49,990 bases of DNA from NCBI GenBank assembly GCA_024655885.1, contig JANLFN010000017.1, positions 1 through 49,990 on the forward strand, written 5' to 3'. The notes under the pieces were generated by a model. The model was not told the origin of the DNA and did not search any database. It worked only from the letters and a program-made list of their open reading frames with translations. Below are positions 42,382-49,944 of this stretch, piece after piece. This stretch comes from Eubacteriales bacterium. GTDB taxonomy: Bacteria; Bacillota; Clostridia; Acetivibrionales; JANLFN01. The first letter of the stretch is position 1. Each line of letters begins with the position of its first letter. The translations under genes and the position numbers were made by a program.

Positions 42382-43491
42382 TTAATTGTCAAAGGCCGCG
42401 GCAAGCATGGCTTTTACATTTTCCGGCTTCGCGTTGGCAGGCACACAGCAGCCTGCTGCCATAATAAAGCCTATAGGCGAGAATTCATCCACCAGTCTCT
42501 TGCTGTATTCGTATACATCATCCGGTGTATACAGGGTTAAAAGTGAAGGAGAGACGTCGCCCATAAAGCACATATGGCCCTGCAGCACCTCTTTCGCTTT
42601 AAATATGTCGGTAGTGCTGTCTGGATGAAAAATACACCTGCCTTTAGGCAGTTCAAGGAAGTAATTCAGAAAACGGTCCCAGCTCAAATCCAGGTGCAGA
42701 TAGGCATTGGCCCCTTCCTCCACCATGACTTCCACCAGCTTTTTAAAGTAAGGCCACACAAACCGTTCAAATGCCTTTATGGACAGGAAATCTCCCGCTC
42801 CGCGCCCTCCCCCGATAAATACGGAATAGGGGTTTACGGTGCGTATTTGCTGTCTTAAGCTTTCCACCCTGCTCACCATGGCGGCGTCTATGGCAGCCTG
42901 CACTTTATCGGGTATCCGGTGCAGGTCCCTCATGAATTTGGGTATGGTGCGTCCCCCGCAAAATGCGGAAAACGGCAGCCCCGTCATAACAGGAGGCAGT
43001 ATTACGATGCCCGCATCCTCGTACATCTTGGCCGCCTTGGCTGCAAATTTCCCCACGTACTGCATCTCATCCAGCACATTGTCCAGCCTGTTTTTGCAGA
43101 CATCCGTAAAAAAATAATCCCATCCCTTGTCTATCACCGTGTCATAGTCTTCTTCAGTCATGACCCCTCTTTCGTCGATCTGCCACTGCATATCGTCGGG
43201 CAGCTCGCGCCCGGGCACCTTTACATGGGCCAGATAAGAGGCTCCCATAATGGGCGGATATTCGGCAGTCCCTACCACACAGTCAATATCCCCCATGGCC
43301 TGCAGGCCTTTAAGGACCAGTTCCTGTCCGTATTCCAAATTTTTGACAAGGTCCGACAGCTTCCCACCTGCATACCTGACACAAAAAGCGCCCGCATGCA
43401 GCATCACAGGGGTCCTATCGGTTTTTTTCATGGCAACCGCGGTTTTAATCCTGTTCAAGTGCTCATTGTACAGTTCTTGTCCGGTCTTCAT
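42382..43491 (-). CDS. URO-D-family corrinoid methyltransferase, paralogue 2
   Basis: A 369-residue paralogue, closest to paralogue 1. H266-L-D268 and C348 are the probable metal-site residues. K-T-D-R-T-P-V-M-L and G-G-G-R-G-A-G-D-F are conserved. GGGGGTG precedes the start by eight bases and the preceding codons still read like the end of a corrinoid protein (M-L-G-V-stop). A promoter like those of the other units is present near 43557. It is followed directly by paralogue 1, and both could work with the corrinoid protein encoded at 45138. Confidence 0.85.
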   Translation of the reverse strand: MKTGQELYNEHLNRIKTAVAMKKTDRTPVMLHAGAFCVRYAGGKLSDLVKNLEYGQELVLKGLQAMGDIDCVVGTAEYPPIMGASYLAHVKVPGRELPDDMQWQIDERGVMTEEDYDTVIDKGWDYFFTDVCKNRLDNVLDEMQYVGKFAAKAAKMYEDAGIVILPPVMTGLPFSAFCGGRTIPKFMRDLHRIPDKVQAAIDAAMVSRVESLRQQIRTVNPYSVFIGGGRGAGDFLSIKAFERFVWPYFKKLVEVMVEEGANAYLHLDLSWDRFLNYFLELPKGRCIFHPDSTTDIFKAKEVLQGHMCFMGDVSPSLLTLYTPDDVYEYSKRLVDEFSPIGFIMAAGCCVPANAKPENVKAMLAAAFDN

Positions 43492-43764
43492 ACTATTTAC
43501 ACCCCCAGCATTTTATATGTATATATATAATATTATCATTCCTGTCTATATTACGCATTAAACAAAAAGCTAAAAACCAGGGCATGGAACTCTGCACTGT
43601 GTATAATGCAATAAATGAAACAGGCTTGCTTCAAGGATGTAAATGAAAACATCCGGGACTGCCCGTATAAATCATCATCCGCGTGCAATCCCGGAAATTT
43701 TTGTCTATACCTATTATTTTAAGGAATTACTTCTGCAACACTGTACTCACAGTGCCTTTGAGCC

Positions 43765-44964
43765 TTATTGCCCCATGCCTGCAGGAGTTCCGGAAGCCTG
43801 TGGCTTCGGTTTCAAGTTGATGATCAGGAAGATCACCGTAAAAACCGCAAAGCCTACCACACTGAACTGGAACGGGAATCTCAGGGACGTGATCTGGAAG
43901 ATTCCCTGGATCAGGGCAAAGAAGTACGCCGACAAGAAGCCGCCAATGCTCATGAAGGCCATCATAATGGACATGGCAAAGGCAGTTGCAGAGGGCGGAA
44001 CAGACGCGCCTATAAACATCATGATAGCCGTACTGGCAATACCGTTGCCTATTCCATACAGAGCGGTGGCGATTGTGAGCATGGTCAAATTAGTACCCCA
44101 GGCCAGCAAGGCAAAAGCGGCCGTCATGAGTACAAGCCCCACGGGTATGCAGAACCTGGTCAATCTCTTGTAGACCGCACCGAAAATCGCACCGGCGGCC
44201 ATTCCGCCTACGGTGAAAAAGGTGAGGGCAACGCCTGCACCGGCGGCGGTTCCATAATTGTTGGCCAGTATCAAAGACGACATCCCCGTCAGCATGGGGT
44301 ACATCATCAGGGTCCAAACCGCAATGAGGAGAGACCATCCATACACCGAACCCGGAATTTTAACTTTCTCAGGAGCAGCGCCCGCCGGACCTGCAGGCGC
44401 CTCAAATTTCTGGGGCTCAGGCAGCAGGAAGAAAACAAGGATCAGCGACAGTAAACCTAAGAGATAGGTAAAAAAGGTATAGCGCCAGTTCACTGCGCAC
44501 AGAATTCCTCCCAGCATCTGAAATACAATACCGCCGATGTTCATGACAACGCCGTTTAAACCCATTATGTTTGCCCTTGACTTCTCTTCAACCAGGTTAA
44601 AGATCAATGCGCCTCCAAGGGGTGACATAAGGCCGGTAGCTGCGCCAAAGATAAACCTTGTAACTAAAATAACCGTTATATCATTTAAGAAGTATGGGGC
44701 GAAGCCCGAAGCAACAAATAAAATAATGGAAATAAATATAAGAGTCCTGTATCTGATGGCGGTACCAGCTATTTTTCCGCCTATCAGGGAAAATGGAATC
44801 ATGGCCAAAGACGGCAGTGTGGCAATCAGCAATATCGAAGTAAAAGGCACATCAGGAAAGGCCTGACCAATGCTTGCGAGGGCGGGAGAAGTTGCTCCGA
44901 TGCCCATACCGAGAAATGAGAGTGCGAATATGGCAATAATGATCATTGTTTGACTTTTTTTCAT
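43765..44964 (-). CDS. MFS transporter of the methyl-transfer island
   Basis: About 399 residues with 12 predicted transmembrane helices. The start ATG 44964 has AAGAAGGGATGG upstream; the longer frame is not supported. Major-facilitator features include G-G-K-I-A-G-T-A-I-R-Y-R between helices 2 and 3. The C-terminus is Pro/Ala-rich. It stands between the corrinoid protein gene and paralogue 2, so uptake of the methylated substrate or export of the product is likely. A C-terminal fragment of a homologue is at 46238. Confidence 0.85.
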   Translation of the reverse strand: MKKSQTMIIIAIFALSFLGMGIGATSPALASIGQAFPDVPFTSILLIATLPSLAMIPFSLIGGKIAGTAIRYRTLIFISIILFVASGFAPYFLNDITVILVTRFIFGAATGLMSPLGGALIFNLVEEKSRANIMGLNGVVMNIGGIVFQMLGGILCAVNWRYTFFTYLLGLLSLILVFFLLPEPQKFEAPAGPAGAAPEKVKIPGSVYGWSLLIAVWTLMMYPMLTGMSSLILANNYGTAAGAGVALTFFTVGGMAAGAIFGAVYKRLTRFCIPVGLVLMTAAFALLAWGTNLTMLTIATALYGIGNGIASTAIMMFIGASVPPSATAFAMSIMMAFMSIGGFLSAYFFALIQGIFQITSLRFPFQFSVVGFAVFTVIFLIINLKPKPQASGTPAGMGQ

Positions 44965-45137
44965 TTTTAAACCATCCCTTCTTTCTTTATTTTTTCTTGC
45001 ATACAGTCGTAAGCAGTAATGAATGGTATTATTCAAAAATTAATACATAATTCCAATTGCCTTTATACAGACGCCGCCATCATGGCCTTTGCCTTTTCGA
45101 CCCCGGCACCAAGCTGTATATCCCGGGTCTTCCCGAA

Positions 45138-45764
45138 CTATACCCCCATGTATTTTTTGGAATACTCCACCGTCTCCTGGGCGTTTTTGCATACATGGTC
45201 GGCTCCCACATACTTGCAGGTGGCTTCGTCCACCGGGCCTCCACCGATCAGTATCTTGATGTCCTTGCGCAGCCCTTCTTTCTCCAGGGTCTGGATGCAC
45301 TCCTTGATGTTGTCGAAAGCAGTGGTCAAGAGGCAGGAAATTCCGATGACCTTAGGCTTGTACTTCTTGATGGCCTCTACATATTTCGCCGTGGGCACGT
45401 CAACACCCAGGTCGATGACGTTGAAGCCGTTGCTGCTCATAACGGTGGTGACAATGTTCTTGCCGATGTCATGGATGTCGTCATAGATGGTGCCCATGAC
45501 AAAAGTGCCGTACTTGGATGCGGTCCCCGCACCCCCCATGCCTCCGAGCAGCTGGGAAGCCTCGTTGAATATTTCCGCCGACATGATCAGCTCGGACAGG
45601 AAGTATTCCTTTTCCTCAAACCTCTTTCCCACAATGCCCATACCTTCCTGCAGGGATGCGATGATGTCCAGTGGTGCTACATTCTGGCTCTTCAATGCTT
45701 TAATCTCTTCCAGCACGCGGTCTTCATCCAGCTCGGCCATGGCTTCCACCAATTTTTGACTCAT
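45138..45764 (-). CDS. Corrinoid-binding methyl carrier protein (MtaC/MtbC type)
   Basis: A 208-residue B12-binding protein. It starts at ATG 45764 with AAAGGGGG eight bases upstream, which is why I reject the longer frame from 45827. The N-terminal helical cap (about 1-85) and the cobalamin signature D96-I-H98-D-I-G101 are present, with S-C-L-L and G-G-G-P further on. It carries a methyl group on cobalt between a substrate methyltransferase and an acceptor. It lies at the head of a transcript with the MFS gene and has a long structured leader. A partial homologue ends at 49945. Confidence 0.95.
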   Translation of the reverse strand: MSQKLVEAMAELDEDRVLEEIKALKSQNVAPLDIIASLQEGMGIVGKRFEEKEYFLSELIMSAEIFNEASQLLGGMGGAGTASKYGTFVMGTIYDDIHDIGKNIVTTVMSSNGFNVIDLGVDVPTAKYVEAIKKYKPKVIGISCLLTTAFDNIKECIQTLEKEGLRKDIKILIGGGPVDEATCKYVGADHVCKNAQETVEYSKKYMGV

Positions 45765-45969
45765 AATAATTACCCCCTTTGGTGTTTGAAAGTATGTATG
45801 TTTATACAAGCAGGAGTCCATTTCCACACAATACTTTGAGGCAGTCCTGGGATTTGCCTGGAAACAGCTTAAGATGCGGTAGCATAAGTCCCGGCTTTAT
45901 GCCCGGGCTACCCTGCTGCATGATGTGGCCATGAAACTCATGCTCAACATACTAAAAAATACTAACATA
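45765..45969 (-). promoter_or_regulatory. Structured leader of the corrinoid protein gene, riboswitch candidate
   Basis: About 210 bases without a gene. TTGAG (45947-45943) can pair with CTCAA (45840-45836), closing a multi-stem region. Inside are a CATGA-GTT-TCATG hairpin, GGTAGC/GCTACC (45912-45907 with 45883-45878) and two mutually exclusive inner pairings. It does not show the cobalamin-riboswitch B12 box or THF-switch features. Confidence 0.45.
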
Positions 45970-45991
45970 TTTACGCAAGTAAAGCATTATA
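45970..45991 (-). promoter_or_regulatory. Promoter and palindrome of the corrinoid/MFS unit
   Basis: TATAAT (45991-45986) lies in TTTTGTATAATG. It is followed by the palindrome TTTACTTGCGTAAA (45983-45970). The stretch CAAGTAAA-N-CATTATACAAAA is shared with the promoter of paralogue 3 at 48155-48182. Confidence 0.6.
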
Positions 45992-46144
45992 CAAAATGTG
46001 AAAAAAATATTCCCACTTTTTCTTGCACTATGTATAAAATCCAACATAAAATGCCACTATTTTGGGTCAATGCATTTGATGTATTTGAAGCTTTCTTCTA
46101 AATTTAGAGATGTTTTTCGGAATATTTGTCGAAATGGATATTGT

Positions 46145-46193
46145 AAAAAACCCAAGATGGCTGCGAATAAACTAGCAGCCCATCTTGGGTTTT
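46145..46193 (-). terminator. Terminator behind the MFS fragment
   Basis: AACCCAAGATGG-CTGC pairs with GCAG-CCCATCTTGGGTT; T-runs flank both sides. Confidence 0.8.
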
Positions 46194-46237
46194 GTGTTAA
46201 AAGCAAGCGCTCCTGCAGCCCTATGGCCGCAGTGCTT

Positions 46238-46650
46238 TTAGTGTCCTACGCCCGCAGAGGCTCCCTGCGCCGGGGCCTTGAGCTTTAAGTTCATAAGGGT
46301 GTATACTACCGCAAAACCGGTAAGGCATATGAGTCCGAACAAGTATGGGAACCTCATGGAGGTTATCCCAAAAGACTTCATGATAAATTCGAAAAAGAAG
46401 CCTGAGCCAAAGCCGCCGATGCTCATGAAAGCGATCAGCAGGGGCATTGCGAATGCCATTCCCGCCGGAGGCACAAGGGCTCCCGTAGCCATGGTGATGG
46501 AGGGCATTACAAACCCGAAACCGATTCCCACGATGGTGGCGCCTACGGTGAGAATCATCAGGTTGTTGCCCCAGGTCATGAAAATATAGCCGGCAGCCGT
46601 TATGATCAGTGCAATAGAGAGAGTGAACCTGGTGGCCGCTCCGGAAAACG
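46238..46650 (-). pseudogene. MFS transporter, C-terminal third only
   Basis: About 135 codons match the last third of the intact MFS protein: A-T-R-F-T-L-S-I-A-L-I, then L-V-P-P-A-G-M-A-F-A-M, F-M-S-I-G-G-F-G-S-G-F-F and A-S-A-G-V-G-H at the end. The reading frame is open upstream to 46936, but that part is not MFS-like and contains the terminator of the next gene, so it is not coding. The N-terminal two thirds were deleted. Confidence 0.8.
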
Positions 46651-46854
46651 TTATGGTAATATTTTTAAATTTTTCCCTGTTTTGTAATTTGAGGTTTGAT
46701 TGTCCGAATAAAATGAGTTGAAGGGTTTTCCCATATTTTTCATTCAAAAACTCCGGATCAGAAAAGTAACATCCGCATAACGATTTTACTGCAAAAAAAC
46801 TGCCTCGCCCATCCACAGGCTGGGTTAGAAAAGCTCCAACAGCATGAAATTCCC

Positions 46855-46883
46855 AAAAAAGCTGCCGGAAATACAGGCAGCTT
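46855..46883 (-). terminator. Terminator behind URO-D paralogue 3
   Basis: Minus-strand AAAGCTGCC-N9-GGCAGCTTTTTT, 78 bases past the stop of paralogue 3. Confidence 0.8.
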
Positions 46884-46960
46884 TCTCTGGGAATTTTACT
46901 AAAGCAAATTAAAATTAAAAGAATATAGGCATTCACCCTTTTATCCTTTTTTCAGGGTCT

Positions 46961-48076
46961 TTACTTTCCTGATGCAGCGGCAACCATCGCTTTTACGTTC
47001 TCAAACTTGGCATTCATGGGTATGGTGCAGCCGGAAGAAAGAATGAGCCCGTTTCCTATATCACTTTTCAGTTTAATACAGTAGTTGTACACTTCATCCG
47101 GAGTGCCCAGAGCGAGCAGACCCGCCGGAACGTCACCCTTGAAGACCATTTTTCCTTCCAGCAACTTCAGGAACTTTTCCTTGCTGGTGACGCCGTCAGA
47201 CTCAAAGATACCCATTTTGGCGGGTATTTCAGTGAAATATTCAAGGTCCCTCGTCCAGTCGGAGTCTACGTGGAAGCTGATCATAAAACCTTCTTCTATG
47301 GCTGTCTCAGCAACTTTTTTCACTCTTCTCCAGATAAAACGCTCCCAAAGCTTGGGCGTGAAAAACTCGCTGGCGCCGCGGGCCGAGCCGCCGAACACCA
47401 CAGGAGGCATGGAATTGTTCTCCTTGGCCGTTCTTATCTGTTGCCTTAACTGTTCCAGGTTTTCCTGTTCAATGACATCCAGAACCGCATCCACCTTATC
47501 CGGCATTTTGTACAAATCCTTTATGAACTTGGGGTATGAACGCCCGAAGCTCAAATGCTCGGTTACATTTCCCATAAAAGCGGAGGAAGTCCCGATATAC
47601 CCTGCATCCATAGCCTTCTGGGTAGCCATGGGCATAAACTTCATGGAATCCCCCATGGCGGCCATATCCAAGCCAAGCCTGTTTGCCAGTACATCCTGCA
47701 TAACCGGCTGCCAGCCCTTCTCAAGGATGGCGTCGTAATCTTCCACCCTCAGAGTTTCCTCCTCCACAATCTGCCACATGACGTTATCCGGAAGTTCCTT
47801 TCCCGGAAGTTTAACCTTGGTCAGCAGGGCTGTAAAGCACAAGGGATTTGCAGGGCTAACGCTTCCTTCCACGTCTCCAAGCTCCTGTACCGTGTCAAAT
47901 ACCGTCTGAAAGGAGAGTTCGGGATTGGAAACGAAGTCGGACATCTTAACGCCCTTGTGCACTGCGCAGAAGGAATCTGCATTGATGATTACAGGTGTCC
48001 TGTCGGGCTTTTCGAATCTTAAGGCTTTCATGTACCTATCCATATGCTCTTGGTATAATTCTTTTCCGGTTTTCAT
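46961..48076 (-). CDS. URO-D-family corrinoid methyltransferase, paralogue 3 (most diverged)
   Basis: A 371-residue member with the same fold but more changes. The metal-site region reads F-H269-V-D271-S-D-W, and C350 is in S-S-G-C-T-I-P-M-N-A-K. The segment L-E-L-P-K-G of the others is T-E-I-P-A-K, and G-G-S-A-R-G-A-S-E replaces the glycine-rich loop, so its substrate or partner may differ. It starts two bases after a corrinoid-gene relic that supplies its GGGGGTG Shine-Dalgarno. It has its own promoter and terminator. Confidence 0.83.
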   Translation of the reverse strand: MKTGKELYQEHMDRYMKALRFEKPDRTPVIINADSFCAVHKGVKMSDFVSNPELSFQTVFDTVQELGDVEGSVSPANPLCFTALLTKVKLPGKELPDNVMWQIVEEETLRVEDYDAILEKGWQPVMQDVLANRLGLDMAAMGDSMKFMPMATQKAMDAGYIGTSSAFMGNVTEHLSFGRSYPKFIKDLYKMPDKVDAVLDVIEQENLEQLRQQIRTAKENNSMPPVVFGGSARGASEFFTPKLWERFIWRRVKKVAETAIEEGFMISFHVDSDWTRDLEYFTEIPAKMGIFESDGVTSKEKFLKLLEGKMVFKGDVPAGLLALGTPDEVYNYCIKLKSDIGNGLILSSGCTIPMNAKFENVKAMVAAASGK

Positions 48077-48077
48077 G

Positions 48078-48118
48078 TTACTGCACCCCCATATATTTTT
48101 TTAAGTATCCTACCGTTT
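48078..48118 (-). pseudogene. 3' relic of a corrinoid protein gene
   Basis: Thirteen codons read T-V-G-Y-L-K-K-Y-M-G-V-Q-stop. They align codon by codon with the end of the partial corrinoid gene at the window edge (T-V-E-Y-S-K-K-Y-M-G-V-Q) and with the complete one. The rest of the gene is gone. Confidence 0.7.
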
Positions 48119-48124
48119 AATGTA

Positions 48125-48148
48125 TATATGACCATGTATATGACCATG
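48125..48148. repeat. Tandem 12-bp repeat in the paralogue 3 leader
   Basis: Two perfect copies of TATATGACCATG lie between the promoter and the corrinoid relic. A regulator site is possible. Confidence 0.5.
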
Positions 48149-48154
48149 TTATCA

Positions 48155-48178
48155 TACTTGTACAAGTAAATCATTATA
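48155..48178 (-). promoter_or_regulatory. Promoter and palindrome of URO-D paralogue 3
   Basis: TATAAT (48178-48173) in TTTTTGTATAATG is followed by the perfect 14-bp palindrome TACTTGTACAAGTA (48168-48155), in the same position as the palindrome of the corrinoid unit. Confidence 0.6.
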
Positions 48179-48619
48179 CAAAAAGTAAGAAAAAACCCCG
48201 TTCAAAATTTTACATTATGTAGTATGTTCTTGACATAATGTGATAACAGTAAAGGATCGTTAAACCTTGTAGAGACAACAGCCAACAACGCCGGAGCTTT
48301 CCTCCGATGATGTATTTCCCTCTACGGAAGCGGCAGGTATGTAATTTTCCCGGACAAGTGTTTTCTTATATTTATATATATTATAACATATATATTATAA
48401 CAAATTATTTAAAAGATTTACAAGCCGAACTTTATCCGAAGTGTCTTTTTGCTTTTAGTGTGCCAGTAAATTACCAGACCTGTCCCTCATCCCCCTGCCC
48501 CTTCCCCCGGAGCACCGGTGGAAGGGAAATGAGAATACGCCTTGAATCAATCTTCGGTAAGGGAGCCGACAAGCTTTCCGAGAAACCGCAAATCCTTTCG
48601 TTACAAAATTTATATTGAT
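48179..48619. other. Gene-free spacer
   Basis: No convincing gene. An inverted repeat ACATTATGT/ACATAATGT lies near 48212-48241. A 103-codon plus-strand frame at 48307-48618 has no recognisable protein character and no clear RBS. Confidence 0.4.
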
Positions 48620-48670
48620 GTACTTTTTAACATTTTGGACGCACTAGAAATTTGTTATGTTAAAAAGCAC
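48620..48670. repeat. 51-bp palindromic element, copy 2
   Basis: Arms GTACTTTTTAACAT and ATGTTAAAAAGCAC flank a 23-base centre. It has the same architecture and left arm as copy 1 at 31441-31491. Confidence 0.65.
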
Positions 48671-48719
48671 TAGTTGTTTCAGAAAGCGAGGAGTGCCGGT
48701 AATTCATAAAATCACGCAT

Positions 48720-48758
48720 AAAAAATGCCAGGAGACCCTTAAAACTAGGGATCTCCTG
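48720..48758 (-). terminator. Terminator behind URO-D paralogue 4
   Basis: Minus-strand stem CAGGAGATCCCT/AGGGTCTCCTG with one bulge, followed by GCATTTTTT. Confidence 0.75.
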
Positions 48759-48791
48759 ATAAAATGCCAGGAAAAGCAGGGCGCAGCCATG

Positions 48792-49943
48792 TTATTTTCC
48801 TAAAGCCGCTGCAACCACAGCCTCAACATTTTCCGGTTTAGCATTGGAAGGTACCGAACACCCGGTAGACATGATCAGCCCTTTATCTCCCACCCTGTCC
48901 ATCAGCTTCTTGCAGTAAGCATAGACCTCGTCCGGTGTCCCCAGCGTCAACAATGCCGGGTGAACGTCGCCGTAAAAGGCGGTATGCCCATACAAGATGT
49001 CGGCGGCCTTGAACATGTCGGTGGTGCCGTCAGGCCCGAAGATCATTTTGTTTTTAGGCAGTTCCAGGAAATAATGCACAAAGCGGTCCCAGCAGCAGTC
49101 CAGGTGCAGGTAGCAGTACGATCCCTCTTCAATAACGGTGTTCGCGGCTTCCTTCAGATACCTCCAGGAAAATTTCTCAAAATCTTTTATGGAGAGGAAA
49201 TCCCCCGCTTCACGGCCTCCGCCCGTGAATACGGTTAGGGGCTTGGAGGCGCGGATGGCGTCTCTTAAATTCTTCAAGTTTTCCTCATGGGCTACGTTTA
49301 ATGCCTCTGTGACCTTGTCGGGCATCTTTTTTATATCCCTCAGGAATTCCCCCGTACCACGTGCGGCAGATAATCCCCCAAAAGGCGATCCAGCCATCAG
49401 AAAGCCGGTTAAAGGTGTGCCCCCCTCCTGCGGAACCGTCATGGTCACATACCCCGCGTCGATATACTTTTGCGCCACCAGAGGTGACAGCCGCATTGCG
49501 GTTTCCATATCCTTTTTTGACTGTTCGGTTTCGGGAAGGTACTTTTTCACAAACTGCTCCGAATAATAGGCAAATCCCTTTTCAATGATCAGGTCGTAGT
49601 CCTCTACCGTCATTGGCCTGATCTCATCAATCTGCCAAATCATGTTGTCCGGGAGTTCACGCCCGGGAAGTTTTGTCCTGGAAAAGAAAAAGGCTCCCAT
49701 GGGCATAGCAGGAAAGGAGCCGGGCCCTCCGCAGTCGATATCCCCAAGCTTTTGCAATGCCTTAATAATCAGGTCGTTGCCGTACTCCGGATCGTTTACC
49801 AGGTCGGACACCTTACCGCCTCCATACTGCACCAGAAAGGCATCGGCATTCAGGGTGATGGGCGGCCTGTCGGTCTTCTCGTTTTTAACCGCCTTGGTCA
49901 GCCTGGCAAGATGCTCATCATATAATTCCTTGCCGGTTTTCAT
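48792..49943 (-). CDS. URO-D-family corrinoid methyltransferase, paralogue 4
   Basis: A 383-residue paralogue with an insertion of about 10 residues near 170-185. H280-L-D282 and C362 are the probable metal-site residues. K-T-D-R-P-P-I-T-L and G-G-G-R-E-A-G-D-F-L-S are conserved. Its ATG lies one base after the stop of a corrinoid protein gene, and the Shine-Dalgarno GGGGGTG is the Gly-Val codon pair of that gene, so the two are translationally coupled. This is the intact form of the corrinoid+URO-D pair from which the other units seem to derive. Confidence 0.87.
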   Translation of the reverse strand: MKTGKELYDEHLARLTKAVKNEKTDRPPITLNADAFLVQYGGGKVSDLVNDPEYGNDLIIKALQKLGDIDCGGPGSFPAMPMGAFFFSRTKLPGRELPDNMIWQIDEIRPMTVEDYDLIIEKGFAYYSEQFVKKYLPETEQSKKDMETAMRLSPLVAQKYIDAGYVTMTVPQEGGTPLTGFLMAGSPFGGLSAARGTGEFLRDIKKMPDKVTEALNVAHEENLKNLRDAIRASKPLTVFTGGGREAGDFLSIKDFEKFSWRYLKEAANTVIEEGSYCYLHLDCCWDRFVHYFLELPKNKMIFGPDGTTDMFKAADILYGHTAFYGDVHPALLTLGTPDEVYAYCKKLMDRVGDKGLIMSTGCSVPSNAKPENVEAVVAAALGK

Positions 49944-49944
49944 A

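Noticed and set aside
45765-45969. Cobalamin riboswitch
   Set aside because: The B12 box and conserved core elements are not visible, despite the fitting gene context.
46651-46936. N-terminal extension of the MFS fragment
   Set aside because: Not MFS-like, and it contains the intrinsic terminator of URO-D paralogue 3, so it is intergenic read-through.
48307-48618. Plus-strand frame of 103 codons
   Set aside because: No recognisable motif, no clear RBS, and the first half is low-complexity Tyr/Ile-rich sequence; it lies in an intergenic stretch with repeats.
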